64,000 nucleotides of DNA, taken from UBA2040 sp041674745 (GTDB lineage: Bacteria; Bacteroidota; Bacteroidia; Flavobacteriales_D; Crocinitomicaceae). Below, one piece after another: positions 41,779-50,216 of this stretch. The translations under genes were made by a program, and so were the position numbers. The stretch lies in NCBI GenBank assembly GCA_041674745.1, contig JBAYVD010000001.1, positions 496,001-560,000 of the forward strand. The letters are read 5' to 3'. How positions within the stretch are numbered: the stretch's first letter is position 1; each line of letters starts with the position of its first letter. The notes below the pieces were generated by a model, which saw only the letters and a program-made list of their open reading frames with translations, ran no database searches and was not told where the DNA came from.

Positions 41779-42528
41779 TTAAACCAATTCCGCTTTAATC
41801 CAATCGTACCCTTTTTCTTCTAATTCTAAGGCCAATTCTTTGCCACCCGTTTTCACGATTTTACCATCGAAAAGAACGTGAACGAAATCGGGAACGATGT
41901 AATCCAACAAACGTTGGTAGTGTGTGATCACAATCGTTGCGTTTTTATCGCTTTTCAATTTATTCACACCGCTCGCTACGATTCGCAAGGCATCAATATC
42001 CAAACCAGAATCTGTTTCATCCAAAATCGCCAATTTCGGTTCCAACATGGCCATTTGGAAAATTTCATTTCTTTTCTTTTCACCACCCGAGAAACCTTCG
42101 TTGACAGAACGAGAAGCCAATTTTGCATCCAATTCTACAATCGCCGATTTTTCTTTCACACGCGCCATGAATTCTTTGGCAGAAATCGGTTCTTCTTTTC
42201 GGTATTCACGAATTTCGTTCAACGCCGTTCGCAAGAAATTGATATTTGAAACACCTGGAATTTCTACCGGATATTGAAACGCTAAGAACAAGCCTTCACG
42301 TGCTCGGTCTTCCGTGTCCATGTCCAACAAATCTACCCCGTCAAAATCAACAGAACCAGCTGTCACTTCGTATTCTTCACGTCCAGCCAAGATATTGGCC
42401 AAGGTGCTTTTTCCGGCACCGTTGGGTCCCATGATGGCATGAACTTCACCAGCGTTAACAGTTAAATTTAGTCCTTTTAAGATTTCTTTGCCTTCGATAC
42501 TGGCGTGTAAGTTGTTTATTTTTATCAT
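41779..42528 (-). CDS. sufC: SufC, Fe-S cluster assembly ATPase
   Basis: 249-residue ABC-type ATPase of the SufBCD complex. Walker A is GPNGAGKST (34-42), the signature is FSGGEKKR, and Walker B is LAILDETDSG, followed by the switch histidine in IVITHYQRLLDYI. It lacks any membrane domain, as expected of SufC, and powers cluster assembly rather than transport. Located between sufB and sufD on the same strand. Confidence 0.97.
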   Translation of the reverse strand: MIKINNLHASIEGKEILKGLNLTVNAGEVHAIMGPNGAGKSTLANILAGREEYEVTAGSVDFDGVDLLDMDTEDRAREGLFLAFQYPVEIPGVSNINFLRTALNEIREYRKEEPISAKEFMARVKEKSAIVELDAKLASRSVNEGFSGGEKKRNEIFQMAMLEPKLAILDETDSGLDIDALRIVASGVNKLKSDKNATIVITHYQRLLDYIVPDFVHVLFDGKIVKTGGKELALELEEKGYDWIKAELV

Positions 42529-42548
42529 TTATCTATTCTTTGTTCTTT

Positions 42549-42640
42549 TGCCAAGCGCCGACTGAGCGGAGTCGAAGGCAAGCGAAATATATTTTTAAAT
42601 TTCAAGGAAACACCTCCCTTGATCCCTCCTCAAGGAGGGA
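42549..42640. repeat. Two small intergenic repeat elements in the sufB-sufC gap
   Basis: A GACTGAGCGGAGTC element inside GCCAAGCGCCGACTGAGCGG (from 42549) is followed by a CCCTCCT/AGGAGGG hairpin with outer AAGGGAGG-like copies (about 42599-42640). Both look like small dispersed repeats, not coding. Confidence 0.55.
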
Positions 42641-42646
42641 AAATTT

Positions 42647-44095
42647 TTATCCAACGGATCCTTCTAAACTGATGGTCAACAATTTTTGTGCTTCCACGGC
42701 AAATTCCATCGGTAATTGGTTCAGGACTTCTTTGCAGTATCCATTCACAATTAGGCTAATGGCCTTTTCTTCGCCAATTCCCCGTTGTTTGCAATAGAAA
42801 ATTTGATCTTCACCAATTTTGGATGTAGTGGCTTCGTGTTCGATTTTTGCCGAACTATTTTTACATTCAATATAAGGGAACGTATGTGCTCCACACGTGT
42901 CATTCATCAAAAGTGAATCACATTGTGAGAAATTTCTTGCGTTGTGGGCTCCTTTTTGAATTTGGACCAATCCACGGTAACTATTGTTGGATTTTCCTGC
43001 CGAAATACCTTTTGAAATAATGGTGCTTTTCGTGTTTTTACCGATGTGAACCATTTTCGTTCCTGTATCGGCTTGCTGGTAATTGTTGGTTACGGCTACC
43101 GAGTAGAATTCACCAATGGAGTTATCACCTTTCAAAATACAAGAAGGATATTTCCAAGTTACTGCTGAGCCCGTTTCTACTTGTGTCCAAGAAATTTTTG
43201 AGTTGGTGTGACAGATTCCTCGTTTGGTAACAAAGTTAAAAATGCCACCAACACCATTTTTATCACCTGGATACCAGTTTTGTACGGTAGAATATTTGAT
43301 TTCAGCATTGTCCAATGAAATCAATTCTACCACCGCAGCATGCAATTGGTTTTCATCGCGCATCGGGGCAGTACAACCTTCCAAATAGGAAACGTACGAA
43401 CCCTCGTCAGCAATGACCAATGTTCTTTCAAATTGACCTGTCCCGCCTTCATTGATACGGAAATAGGTAGACAATTCCATTGGGCAACGAACGCCTTTCG
43501 GAATGTAGCAGAAAGAACCATCCGTGAAAACAGCTGAGTTCAAGGCAGCGTAAAAGTTATCAGAAGTAGGAACCACCGATCCCATGTATTTTTGAATCAA
43601 CTCAGGATGATCTTGAACGGCCTCAGAGAAAGAACAAAAGATGATGCCCAATTCTTTCAATTTAGCCTTAAAGGAAGTGGCCACAGAAACGGAATCCATC
43701 ACGAAATCAACAGCAACACCCGTTAAGCGTTTTTGTTCTTCCATGGAAATACCGAGTTTCTTCATGGTTTCCTTCATTTCCGGATCCACATCGTCCCACG
43801 ATTCGTATTTTTTCGTTTGTTTTGGTGCTGAATAATACGCTATTGCTTGAAAATCTGGTTTGGTGTAATGCACATGTGCCCAGTTGGGTTCTGTCATTTC
43901 TTTCCAAACAGCAAAGGCTTTCAAACGGAAATCAAGCATCCAATCCGGTTCGCCTTTTTTAGTCGAAATCAAGCGAATGATGTCTTCGTTTAATCCAATT
44001 GGAATTTTTTCCGATTCGATATCACTAACAAAACCAAATTTGTATTCCTGATTTTCTAAATCTTTGGCTAGTTCATTTTCTGTATATGTTGCCAT
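42647..44095 (-). CDS. sufB: SufB, Fe-S cluster assembly scaffold subunit
   Basis: 482-residue SufB. Conserved stretches include GVAVDFVMDSVSVATSFKAK, FCYIPKGVRCPMELSTYFRI, SYVSYLEGCTAPMRDENQLH, and the C-terminal ISAGKSNNSYRGLVQIQKGA, QCDSLLMNDTCGAHTFPYIE region with the Cys that receives sulfur. Forms the SufBC2D scaffold. The frame is open to 44161, but the ATG at 44095 (MATYTENELAKDLENQEYKF) is the conserved start. 105 bp separate it from sufA. Confidence 0.96.
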   Translation of the reverse strand: MATYTENELAKDLENQEYKFGFVSDIESEKIPIGLNEDIIRLISTKKGEPDWMLDFRLKAFAVWKEMTEPNWAHVHYTKPDFQAIAYYSAPKQTKKYESWDDVDPEMKETMKKLGISMEEQKRLTGVAVDFVMDSVSVATSFKAKLKELGIIFCSFSEAVQDHPELIQKYMGSVVPTSDNFYAALNSAVFTDGSFCYIPKGVRCPMELSTYFRINEGGTGQFERTLVIADEGSYVSYLEGCTAPMRDENQLHAAVVELISLDNAEIKYSTVQNWYPGDKNGVGGIFNFVTKRGICHTNSKISWTQVETGSAVTWKYPSCILKGDNSIGEFYSVAVTNNYQQADTGTKMVHIGKNTKSTIISKGISAGKSNNSYRGLVQIQKGAHNARNFSQCDSLLMNDTCGAHTFPYIECKNSSAKIEHEATTSKIGEDQIFYCKQRGIGEEKAISLIVNGYCKEVLNQLPMEFAVEAQKLLTISLEGSVG

Positions 44096-44200
44096 TTTTA
44101 TTTTTTCTTTTATTTTTTGTGGATTCGGGATTTTAAGACTTACATGATATTTTATCATCAATTCCTGAGTCCTTCAGTCTTGAGTCCTCTTGTCCAGAAT

Positions 44201-44524
44201 CTACACAGAAAACGATTCCCCACAACCACAAGTTCGATCTGCATTGGGGTTTTTGAATACAAATCCTTTGCCGTTCAAACCTCCTGAAAAATCCAACGTG
44301 GTACCAATTAAGTACAAAAAGCTCTTTTTGTCCACTACGATTTTGATTCCATTGTCTTCGAATGCTTTGTCGTCTTCTTTCTCTTGGTTGTCCAAATCCA
44401 ATTGGTACATTAACCCAGAGCAACCGCCACCTTGCACGCCAACGCGGATGAAATAACCATCTTTGCCTTCTTCTTCCATCAATTTGATGGCTTGTGTTTT
44501 TGCACTTTCTGTTACGTTTATCAT
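44201..44524 (-). CDS. sufA: SufA/IscA-type Fe-S carrier protein
   Basis: 107 residues of the A-type carrier (HesB/IscA/SufA) family. The three conserved cysteines are present: GGGCSG near residue 36, and CGCG at the C-terminus (RTCGCGESFSV). It carries Fe-S clusters to target proteins. First gene of the suf operon. The frame extends to 44611, but the ATG at 44524 starts the family's MINVTESAKTQAIKLMEEEG. Confidence 0.95.
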   Translation of the reverse strand: MINVTESAKTQAIKLMEEEGKDGYFIRVGVQGGGCSGLMYQLDLDNQEKEDDKAFEDNGIKIVVDKKSFLYLIGTTLDFSGGLNGKGFVFKNPNADRTCGCGESFSV

Positions 44525-44581
44525 AATCTGATTAAAACTTTGCTTATTTATATTTAATCTAAATAGAGCAAATATCCACCG

Positions 44582-44612
44582 CAAAAATACCACTTTTATG
44601 GTAGATGACAAA
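44582..44612 (-). promoter_or_regulatory. Promoter of the sufABCD operon (TTTG-N19-TATTTTTG)
   Basis: On the minus strand, TTTG (44612-44609) and TATTTTTG (44589-44582) are separated by exactly 19 nt, the canonical Bacteroidota primary-sigma promoter. The expected start point near 44577 gives a ~50-nt 5' leader before the sufA ATG at 44524. Confidence 0.75.
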
Positions 44613-44689
44613 CAGAAAACGCAGGATTTTAAACTTTTTAACCTAAAAGACTCTAATATTTCTAAACGGGAAAAAGTTTAGGCATAAAA

Positions 44690-44722
44690 AAAGTCGCACT
44701 TCCATTTGAAGTGCGACTTTAA
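44690..44722 (-). terminator. Terminator of the T9SS cargo gene
   Basis: Perfect 13-bp stem AAAGTCGCACTTC / GAAGTGCGACTTT around CATTT, followed on the minus strand by a T-run. It insulates the suf promoter from the upstream gene. Confidence 0.85.
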
Positions 44723-44734
44723 AAAGGATTTTTT

Positions 44735-46237
44735 TTATTGTTTTACAAACTTGGCAACACCAATTTTGTCAGCGGACATTGTCTTGATGGTGTAAATTCC
44801 AGGCGTTAAATCTTCAATATTTAAGTCGGTCATTCCTTCGCGGGTTGTCCCAGATTGAACAACTTGTCCCATTTGGTTGTAGACAGAATAATCATGACCA
44901 AATGAAGTTCCAGAAATCGTTAATTTATTGGATGCTGGGTTTGGAAATAAACCTAAATCGGCTTGACTATTTTCAAACAATCCCAATCCAGACGGAGCTA
45001 GATTTAGTCGCATTAGAAATGAAATTGGGAAATCAAAATCTTCTACCGGTGACCAAGGAATTTGCGTCAAAGAATAGACGAATGAAGTTTGTGGGTGAAA
45101 ACTTATACTAGCACCCAATTCTTGTTGATAGTTTTCTTCTTCTAAAGCAATCATGTATTTGCCTGGTACCAAAGATACGGGGCTTGAAAATTTGACCGTA
45201 TACCATTTTTCAGTTGTACTTTCCAAAACGCCGGTTGCTGTAGCAATGAGTGACGAAGGAATTCCCAATGGATTGGTCGAAAATATGTGTAGTTTAAAGA
45301 CACTATCCACAAAGTTTCCACCTCCATTTCCTAAATAAGCTGAAATTGAAGTGGCATCTATCGGATAAACGATTTCGAATAAATTCCCTAAATAACCCAA
45401 CTCTCCAGAACCGAGACCCAAAAGTCCAACTGATGCGTTATCGTCTAATGCGTATACAGTGTCACTGATGTCAATGTTGTAAGTGGCTGTATTGTTGCTT
45501 GGAACCTCTTCAGTTTCATTGATAGTGGCTGTATAATTTACAGTATAAGTACCTGAGGATACTGGCGAAAAAGGATTCACACTGAAGAGTGAATTAGCGC
45601 CACTTGGAAGTGATTGTGTTGCAGAAGATGCAGTGTAAACATTCGTTGAACCTTGCAAAACGGTTACATCAATTTTAGTTCCAGTAATAGTATTGGTTCC
45701 CGCTGATTGGATATTTGCTGGAGCGATCATGACACCACCTTGAGAACGAGGTACAATTGAATAGGGCGCCAAGGCCGTAAGGGCTGCATCAAAAGCAGGT
45801 GGAGTAGAAGCACAAAAGCTGAAAGTTGCAGAAACCGTCGTTTGGTCTGTCACAAAAGTGTACATAACAACACCGTTAAATTTCACGATGAAAGTAGCCC
45901 CACCATCGCCGTAATCGTCTACGTAGTTGATGTCGAAACAATTGCCAATGGTAAGGCAGCCGACAGATTCTGTTGTAGTTGAGTTGTCAGCGTAACCGCC
46001 ACTCATGGCAACTTGTGTTCCACCGCTCGCACAATTTACTTCTAGTATATTACCAAAAGTGTAGAGTGTTCCGTTTCCACATCCGTTTCCTGCGGGAGTT
46101 AGATCCCAATAGCATTCGTATCCCCAGCTGTCTGTTATCACATCAACCGTTACATCTACTTCTCCTGGAGCACATTGAGCTAGTGAAGTAAGCCCAAAAC
46201 CAAAAGAAAAGATAAAAAATGAGTAGAGTTTTTTCAT
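44735..46237 (-). CDS. T9SS type A sorting-domain protein
   Basis: 500-residue secreted protein with a signal peptide (SFFIFSFGFGLTSLAQ). The N-terminal part (residues ~20-150) has a GDGGATFIVKFNG stretch with six cysteines, giving a disulfide-bonded beta domain. The middle holds an Ig/CARDB-like module (IDVTVLQGSTNVYTASSATQ). The C-terminal ~80 residues are a type IX secretion sorting domain (LGLFPNPASNKLTISG, then LTPGIYTIKTMSADKIGVAK). Surface or released protein; the binding target is unknown. Terminator follows directly. Confidence 0.85.
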   Translation of the reverse strand: MKKLYSFFIFSFGFGLTSLAQCAPGEVDVTVDVITDSWGYECYWDLTPAGNGCGNGTLYTFGNILEVNCASGGTQVAMSGGYADNSTTTESVGCLTIGNCFDINYVDDYGDGGATFIVKFNGVVMYTFVTDQTTVSATFSFCASTPPAFDAALTALAPYSIVPRSQGGVMIAPANIQSAGTNTITGTKIDVTVLQGSTNVYTASSATQSLPSGANSLFSVNPFSPVSSGTYTVNYTATINETEEVPSNNTATYNIDISDTVYALDDNASVGLLGLGSGELGYLGNLFEIVYPIDATSISAYLGNGGGNFVDSVFKLHIFSTNPLGIPSSLIATATGVLESTTEKWYTVKFSSPVSLVPGKYMIALEEENYQQELGASISFHPQTSFVYSLTQIPWSPVEDFDFPISFLMRLNLAPSGLGLFENSQADLGLFPNPASNKLTISGTSFGHDYSVYNQMGQVVQSGTTREGMTDLNIEDLTPGIYTIKTMSADKIGVAKFVKQ

Positions 46238-46343
46238 AATTAATTAATGTTAGTTTATTCAAAGATAAATCATTTTTCTCACCGATAATCGAGTGTAACG
46301 AAATATGTTATCACCGTTTATTGGTTACTAAATAAAATGATAC

Positions 46344-46583
46344 ATGAAAAAAGCATTTATACGCGTGGTCTTGCCATCTCTGGTGGTTTTTTCATCTTGC
46401 GAATACAAAGAAGTGAATGTTGATGCCTCTTCCTATTGCGATTGTAAAAACCGGCAATATGAAGGCAAAACGGCACCTGGTGAATGCCCGAAATTGTTGG
46501 CGAAATTGAAAGAGAAGTACGAGTATCTTCCGGAGCAATACGAAGTTTTAGCGAATGGAATTGCCGAATGTCTGGCAGAATAA
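46344..46583 (+). CDS. Small cysteine-rich lipoprotein
   Basis: 79 residues with a lipobox (VVFSSC, Cys19) after a short basic start (KKAFIRVVLPSL). The mature part has four further cysteines (YCDCKNRQYEGKTAPGEC, and GIAECLAE at the end), suggesting two disulfides outside the cytoplasm. No family recognised. It is divergent from the T9SS cargo gene and upstream of ribF. Confidence 0.65.
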   Translation: MKKAFIRVVLPSLVVFSSCEYKEVNVDASSYCDCKNRQYEGKTAPGECPKLLAKLKEKYEYLPEQYEVLANGIAECLAE

Positions 46584-46612
46584 TCATATGCATTTTTTTA
46601 AAAAGTCTTGAT

Positions 46613-46620
46613 TACCTTTG
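46613..46620 (+). promoter_or_regulatory. Bacteroidota -7 promoter box TACCTTTG before ribF
   Basis: Exact TAnnTTTG match, 13 nt before the ribF ATG at 46634. Confidence 0.5.
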
Positions 46621-46633
46621 CTGAAAAAATACA

Positions 46634-47578
46634 ATGAAGGTTTTTCAAGGCTTGGAAAATGATTTTTCGTCCAAAAATCCAGTGGTAACCATTGGAACCT
46701 TTGACGGGGTGCATTTGGGTCATCAAAAAATTCTTCAACGAATCATCAACGAAGCAGAGAAAATCGGTGGTGAATCGTGTCTTTTTACTTTTCATCCGCA
46801 CCCACGTGTGGTATTGAATCCAAATGGGCCGGGTTTAAAGTTGCTTCAAACACAAGAGGAGAAAATTGCTAAACTCGAACGATTTGGCCTCCAGAATCTT
46901 ATTATTTATCCTTTTACCAGCGCGTTTTCCAATTTAACAGCCATGGAATTTGTGCGGGATATTTTGGTTGGAAAAATGAAAGTGAAAACGTTGGTCATTG
47001 GTTATGACCATCAATTTGGAAAAAACAGGGAAGGAGGCATTGAATTTCTTCAGTCTGTTTCCGAACAATTTGGTTTTTCAGTGATTGAAATTCCTGTTCA
47101 AGAATTGGATGATGTAAATGTAAGTTCTACGAAAATTAGATCGGCTTTGCTAGAAGGTGATATCGAATTGGCCAATTCTTTCTTAACGGAGCCCTATGAA
47201 TTTCATGGTAAAGTAATTCACGGAGAAGGTCTCGGAAGGCAATTTGGTTTTCCTACCGCGAATTTGGATTTAATGACGGATTTAAAATTAATTCCGAAAA
47301 TTGGCGTTTATGCAGTTCAAGTGAAAGTCGGAGACGACCGAATGTTTCAGGGCATGATGAACATAGGCTCACGACCGACCATTCACCAAAATGGACAATT
47401 GAGCATTGAAGTGAATGTTTTCGATTTCAATGAAGATTTGTACGGTCAAACACTTTGTGTGCAATTTTTAAATTGCATGCGGGATGAAAAAACGTTTGCA
47501 AATAAAGAAGAATTAATCAAACAAATAAAGCAAGATGAAATATTGGTTCGCCGCTTTCTTACTACTCACAACGCTTAA
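46634..47578 (+). CDS. ribF: Bifunctional riboflavin kinase / FAD synthetase
   Basis: 314-residue RibF, which phosphorylates riboflavin to FMN and adenylates FMN to FAD. The N-terminal FAD-synthetase nucleotidyltransferase domain shows TIGTFDGVHLGHQKIL with GYDHQFGKNREGG and the V-S-S-T-KIR motif. The C-terminal flavokinase domain shows GKVIHGEGLGRQFGFPTANL and INIGSRPTI-like MNIGSRPTIHQNGQ. No FMN riboswitch is seen in the ~50 nt upstream. Its last 44 nt overlap the LRR gene. Confidence 0.97.
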   Translation: MKVFQGLENDFSSKNPVVTIGTFDGVHLGHQKILQRIINEAEKIGGESCLFTFHPHPRVVLNPNGPGLKLLQTQEEKIAKLERFGLQNLIIYPFTSAFSNLTAMEFVRDILVGKMKVKTLVIGYDHQFGKNREGGIEFLQSVSEQFGFSVIEIPVQELDDVNVSSTKIRSALLEGDIELANSFLTEPYEFHGKVIHGEGLGRQFGFPTANLDLMTDLKLIPKIGVYAVQVKVGDDRMFQGMMNIGSRPTIHQNGQLSIEVNVFDFNEDLYGQTLCVQFLNCMRDEKTFANKEELIKQIKQDEILVRRFLTTHNA

Positions 47579-48119
47579 AGTTAGCTTAGCGCAATCGACT
47601 TATTCTTTTCGTATTTATTCGTTGGAAGAGGCACGTAAAGTGGACAAAGATTCGGTTTTTGGACTGCAAATAACCAAGCGAAAATTAACCGAAATTCCAA
47701 GTGAAATTTATCAGTACAAGAATCTTAAATACTTGGACGTTTCCAAAAACAAATTTGCCTCTATTCCTCAAGAAATCAATCAATTTAAGCAATTGGAACT
47801 ATTGAATGTGGGTAAAAATAGATTGACGCTTTGTCCGATTGTCATTTGCTCCATTCCGACTTTGAAAGTATTGAAGTTGTACCAAAACCCCATGACGAGC
47901 ATCCCCGAGTGTATTCAATATTTAACGGAGTTGGAGGAGTTAGATTTATTTGAAACTTTGATTGAAAGTTTTCCGGGTACGCTGGTGGAATTGAAAAAAT
48001 TAAAATTACTGGATGCACAAGGCATTTTGTACGGGAAAAATTTTCAGGAAAACTGGCGACTTTTGTTGCCCGATACCAAGATATTGTTCGATCTGCCGTG
48101 CAACTGTTTAGAGGATTAA
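47535..48119 (+). CDS. Exported leucine-rich-repeat protein
   Basis: 194 residues. A signal peptide (WFAAFLLLTTLKVSLAQ) is followed by about four leucine-rich repeats (LKYLDVSKNKFASIPQEINQ, LELLNVGKNRLTLCP, LKVLKLYQNPMTSIPECIQY, LEELDLFETLIESFPGTLVE), capped by a C-terminal helix. Typical of a small surface or periplasmic binding protein; ligand unknown. The ATG at 47535 lies inside ribF (44-nt overlap, different frame), chosen because it directly begins the signal peptide and so implies translational coupling. Confidence 0.75.
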   Translation: MKYWFAAFLLLTTLKVSLAQSTYSFRIYSLEEARKVDKDSVFGLQITKRKLTEIPSEIYQYKNLKYLDVSKNKFASIPQEINQFKQLELLNVGKNRLTLCPIVICSIPTLKVLKLYQNPMTSIPECIQYLTELEELDLFETLIESFPGTLVELKKLKLLDAQGILYGKNFQENWRLLLPDTKILFDLPCNCLED

Positions 48120-48250
48120 TCACCTTAAAAAAATCTTTTAACGTTTGTTCTCAATTCGTTTACCAACCAAATCCAACAAGGTTTCGTTATTACAGTATCA
48201 AGCAATTACTGGTTATACTGTTTGATAATGGGTTTTTAGTTTTTAGTAGT

Positions 48251-48282
48251 AAAAAAGTCGATCTCTCCGGGTCGACTTTTTT
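48251..48282. terminator. Bidirectional terminator between convergent genes
   Basis: AAAAAAGTCGA (48251-48261) pairs with TCGACTTTTTT (48272-48282). It lies between the LRR gene (+) and the permease gene (-). Confidence 0.8.
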
Positions 48283-48348
48283 CATTTTGGAATTCACGCA
48301 ATACGCCGACTAAGCGATGTGGAAAACATCGGATTGAGAACAGTTCAA

Positions 48349-50046
48349 TTATTGAAATTTGATAGCTTTCGTTGGCAAAACTCGACTAATCAAAGCGCTT
48401 GGCACAATCATGGCAGCCAGACAAACCATCAAGGTGATGAGGTTTAAAAGTAAAATTTGCGCCAAACTGATGGAGATAGGCACTCGGTCGAGGTAATACA
48501 CTTCCGGATTCAAACTTAAAAAGCCAATTTGGTACTGAAGGTAACAAATGGCCAAACCAATTGCATTTCCCCACAGCATTCCTTTACCAATGATAAAGAA
48601 CGCCTGTAACAAAAAGATTTTTCGGATTTGCCAATTCAAACTTCCCATGGCTTTCATCATCCCAATGAAGTGCGTTTTCACTAATATCAGCACCAAAAGA
48701 GCAGCGCCCACATTGATGATACCGATTAAAACCATTAGCACCAATATGATGTAGACGTTTAAGTCCAAAAAGTCAAGCCAAAGGAAAATTTCTTGTTGAT
48801 TTTCTTTGATACCGGAAACTTGCAACAATTCACCGTGCTCATTGGGCAGAAAGGTCAATTGTTCTTTCAAATTTCTAACATCCTTGTCAATTTCATCCCA
48901 AACTTTGAAATTGACTTCATAGCCGCCAACATAGGCGTCTGCACTGCCTTTGCCATCTTTTTTTTCAATATAGATGGTTTTTTCAGGTGTTTTCAAGCTG
49001 AATTTGAGACCGCTGTTGTCGCTGTAATTTTTAACCAACAAGCCTTCCTGATCTTTTTTGAAATCACAAGGTGTTCTGCCCGCCCCCGACACTTTTATTT
49101 GCAAGTAAGCCGTATCAGCCAGCGAAAGCTGCAGGGTTTCATTGCCTATTTTCGCGCCAAAATCTCGGGCAATTAAACGGAAGGAGGTATCAACACTTGG
49201 GCAGATTTTTATACCAACCGTTTGGCCAAAACCTTTTCCCCAATCATATTCATAATAGCCATTTCCGCCTTGAACATTTGCTTTTAAAACCAAATAACCG
49301 TTGGAAAGGGTATCCAAAACCTCGATACTTGCTTGAATTCCCCAGTCGTTGAGCAATTGCACTTGACGCAAGTCGCCCACCACCATTTTTTTATCGAATT
49401 CTTCCAAGCCTGTATGGTAAATACCTGCAATGCGAAAGAATCGTTTTACCGGTTGATTTTTCACGAAATAAGCACGAATGGAATCACCTACTTTGAAATT
49501 CAAATCACGCGCCAATCGTTTGGATAAAATAATTTCATCGGATATTTTATCGTTTTGAAAAGAGGGAATTTTACCAGCCACCAAATTTTCTTTGAAAAAA
49601 GACCAATCGAAACTTTCATCGACTCCTTTCAATAGCGCCCCTTGTATATTTTGTTGGTAGACAGTTGAATCTTTTCCTTTTACAGTTTTTATGCTGCTTT
49701 CCACTTTTTCGGATTGCAGTAAAATCGGTTTAAAAGCAACCGGTTGGATTTGAGCAATGGCTGGATTCTTCTTTAAATCTGCAAAAAACGTTTGATTTTT
49801 GCGAATGGGTTCACATTCGTAAATACTGCCTTCGCCCGCACTCAGGATAAAAGCATGGGAGGAAAACCCAGAAACCTTCTCCCGCACTTCTTTTTGGAAA
49901 CCAATCACCACAGCAACAGTGAGGAGATTTACAACTATCGCCAAAGCAATGCTAATCATGCTAATGCGCACGATGGGCCTGGAAACTTTTTTCCCTTCAG
50001 TTTCCTTTAAAAAGATCTTTTTGGCGATAAAATATTCGTGCGACAA
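48349..50046 (-). CDS. FtsX-like / LolC-LolE-type ABC transporter permease
   Basis: 565-residue membrane protein of the LolCE/MacB-permease type. A first helix (ISMISIALAIVVNLLTVAVV) is followed by a large periplasmic domain of ~330 residues and three helices at the end (NVYIILVLMVLIGIINVGAA, HFIGMMKAMGSLNWQIRKIF, ISLAQILLLNLITLMVCLAA), the FtsX domain. The family moves lipoproteins or substrates from the inner membrane with an ATPase. No ATPase gene lies in this window next to it, so the partner must be elsewhere. The lipoprotein role is likely but not certain. Confidence 0.85.
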   Translation of the reverse strand: MSHEYFIAKKIFLKETEGKKVSRPIVRISMISIALAIVVNLLTVAVVIGFQKEVREKVSGFSSHAFILSAGEGSIYECEPIRKNQTFFADLKKNPAIAQIQPVAFKPILLQSEKVESSIKTVKGKDSTVYQQNIQGALLKGVDESFDWSFFKENLVAGKIPSFQNDKISDEIILSKRLARDLNFKVGDSIRAYFVKNQPVKRFFRIAGIYHTGLEEFDKKMVVGDLRQVQLLNDWGIQASIEVLDTLSNGYLVLKANVQGGNGYYEYDWGKGFGQTVGIKICPSVDTSFRLIARDFGAKIGNETLQLSLADTAYLQIKVSGAGRTPCDFKKDQEGLLVKNYSDNSGLKFSLKTPEKTIYIEKKDGKGSADAYVGGYEVNFKVWDEIDKDVRNLKEQLTFLPNEHGELLQVSGIKENQQEIFLWLDFLDLNVYIILVLMVLIGIINVGAALLVLILVKTHFIGMMKAMGSLNWQIRKIFLLQAFFIIGKGMLWGNAIGLAICYLQYQIGFLSLNPEVYYLDRVPISISLAQILLLNLITLMVCLAAMIVPSALISRVLPTKAIKFQ

Positions 50047-50216
50047 GGATTGTAAATTTTACGCAACGAAGATAAGGAAAGATTTCATTGCTTCAAGAAT
50101 AACCCACTTTCGCCTCCATTTTCTTTCCGTCCACATGGCATCGTGGAATAGTAATTGTAGGTTGAATTCAAACAGACCTAATTTCAATTAATTTCGAGAA
50201 CAGTAAAAAGTAAATC

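Noticed and set aside
46584..46633. FMN riboswitch before ribF
   Set aside because: The gap before ribF is only about 50 nt and holds a simple promoter box; there is no room for the ~140-nt RFN element and no conserved motif.
48251..48282. Regulatory RNA
   Set aside because: The hairpin is a simple bidirectional terminator between convergent genes.
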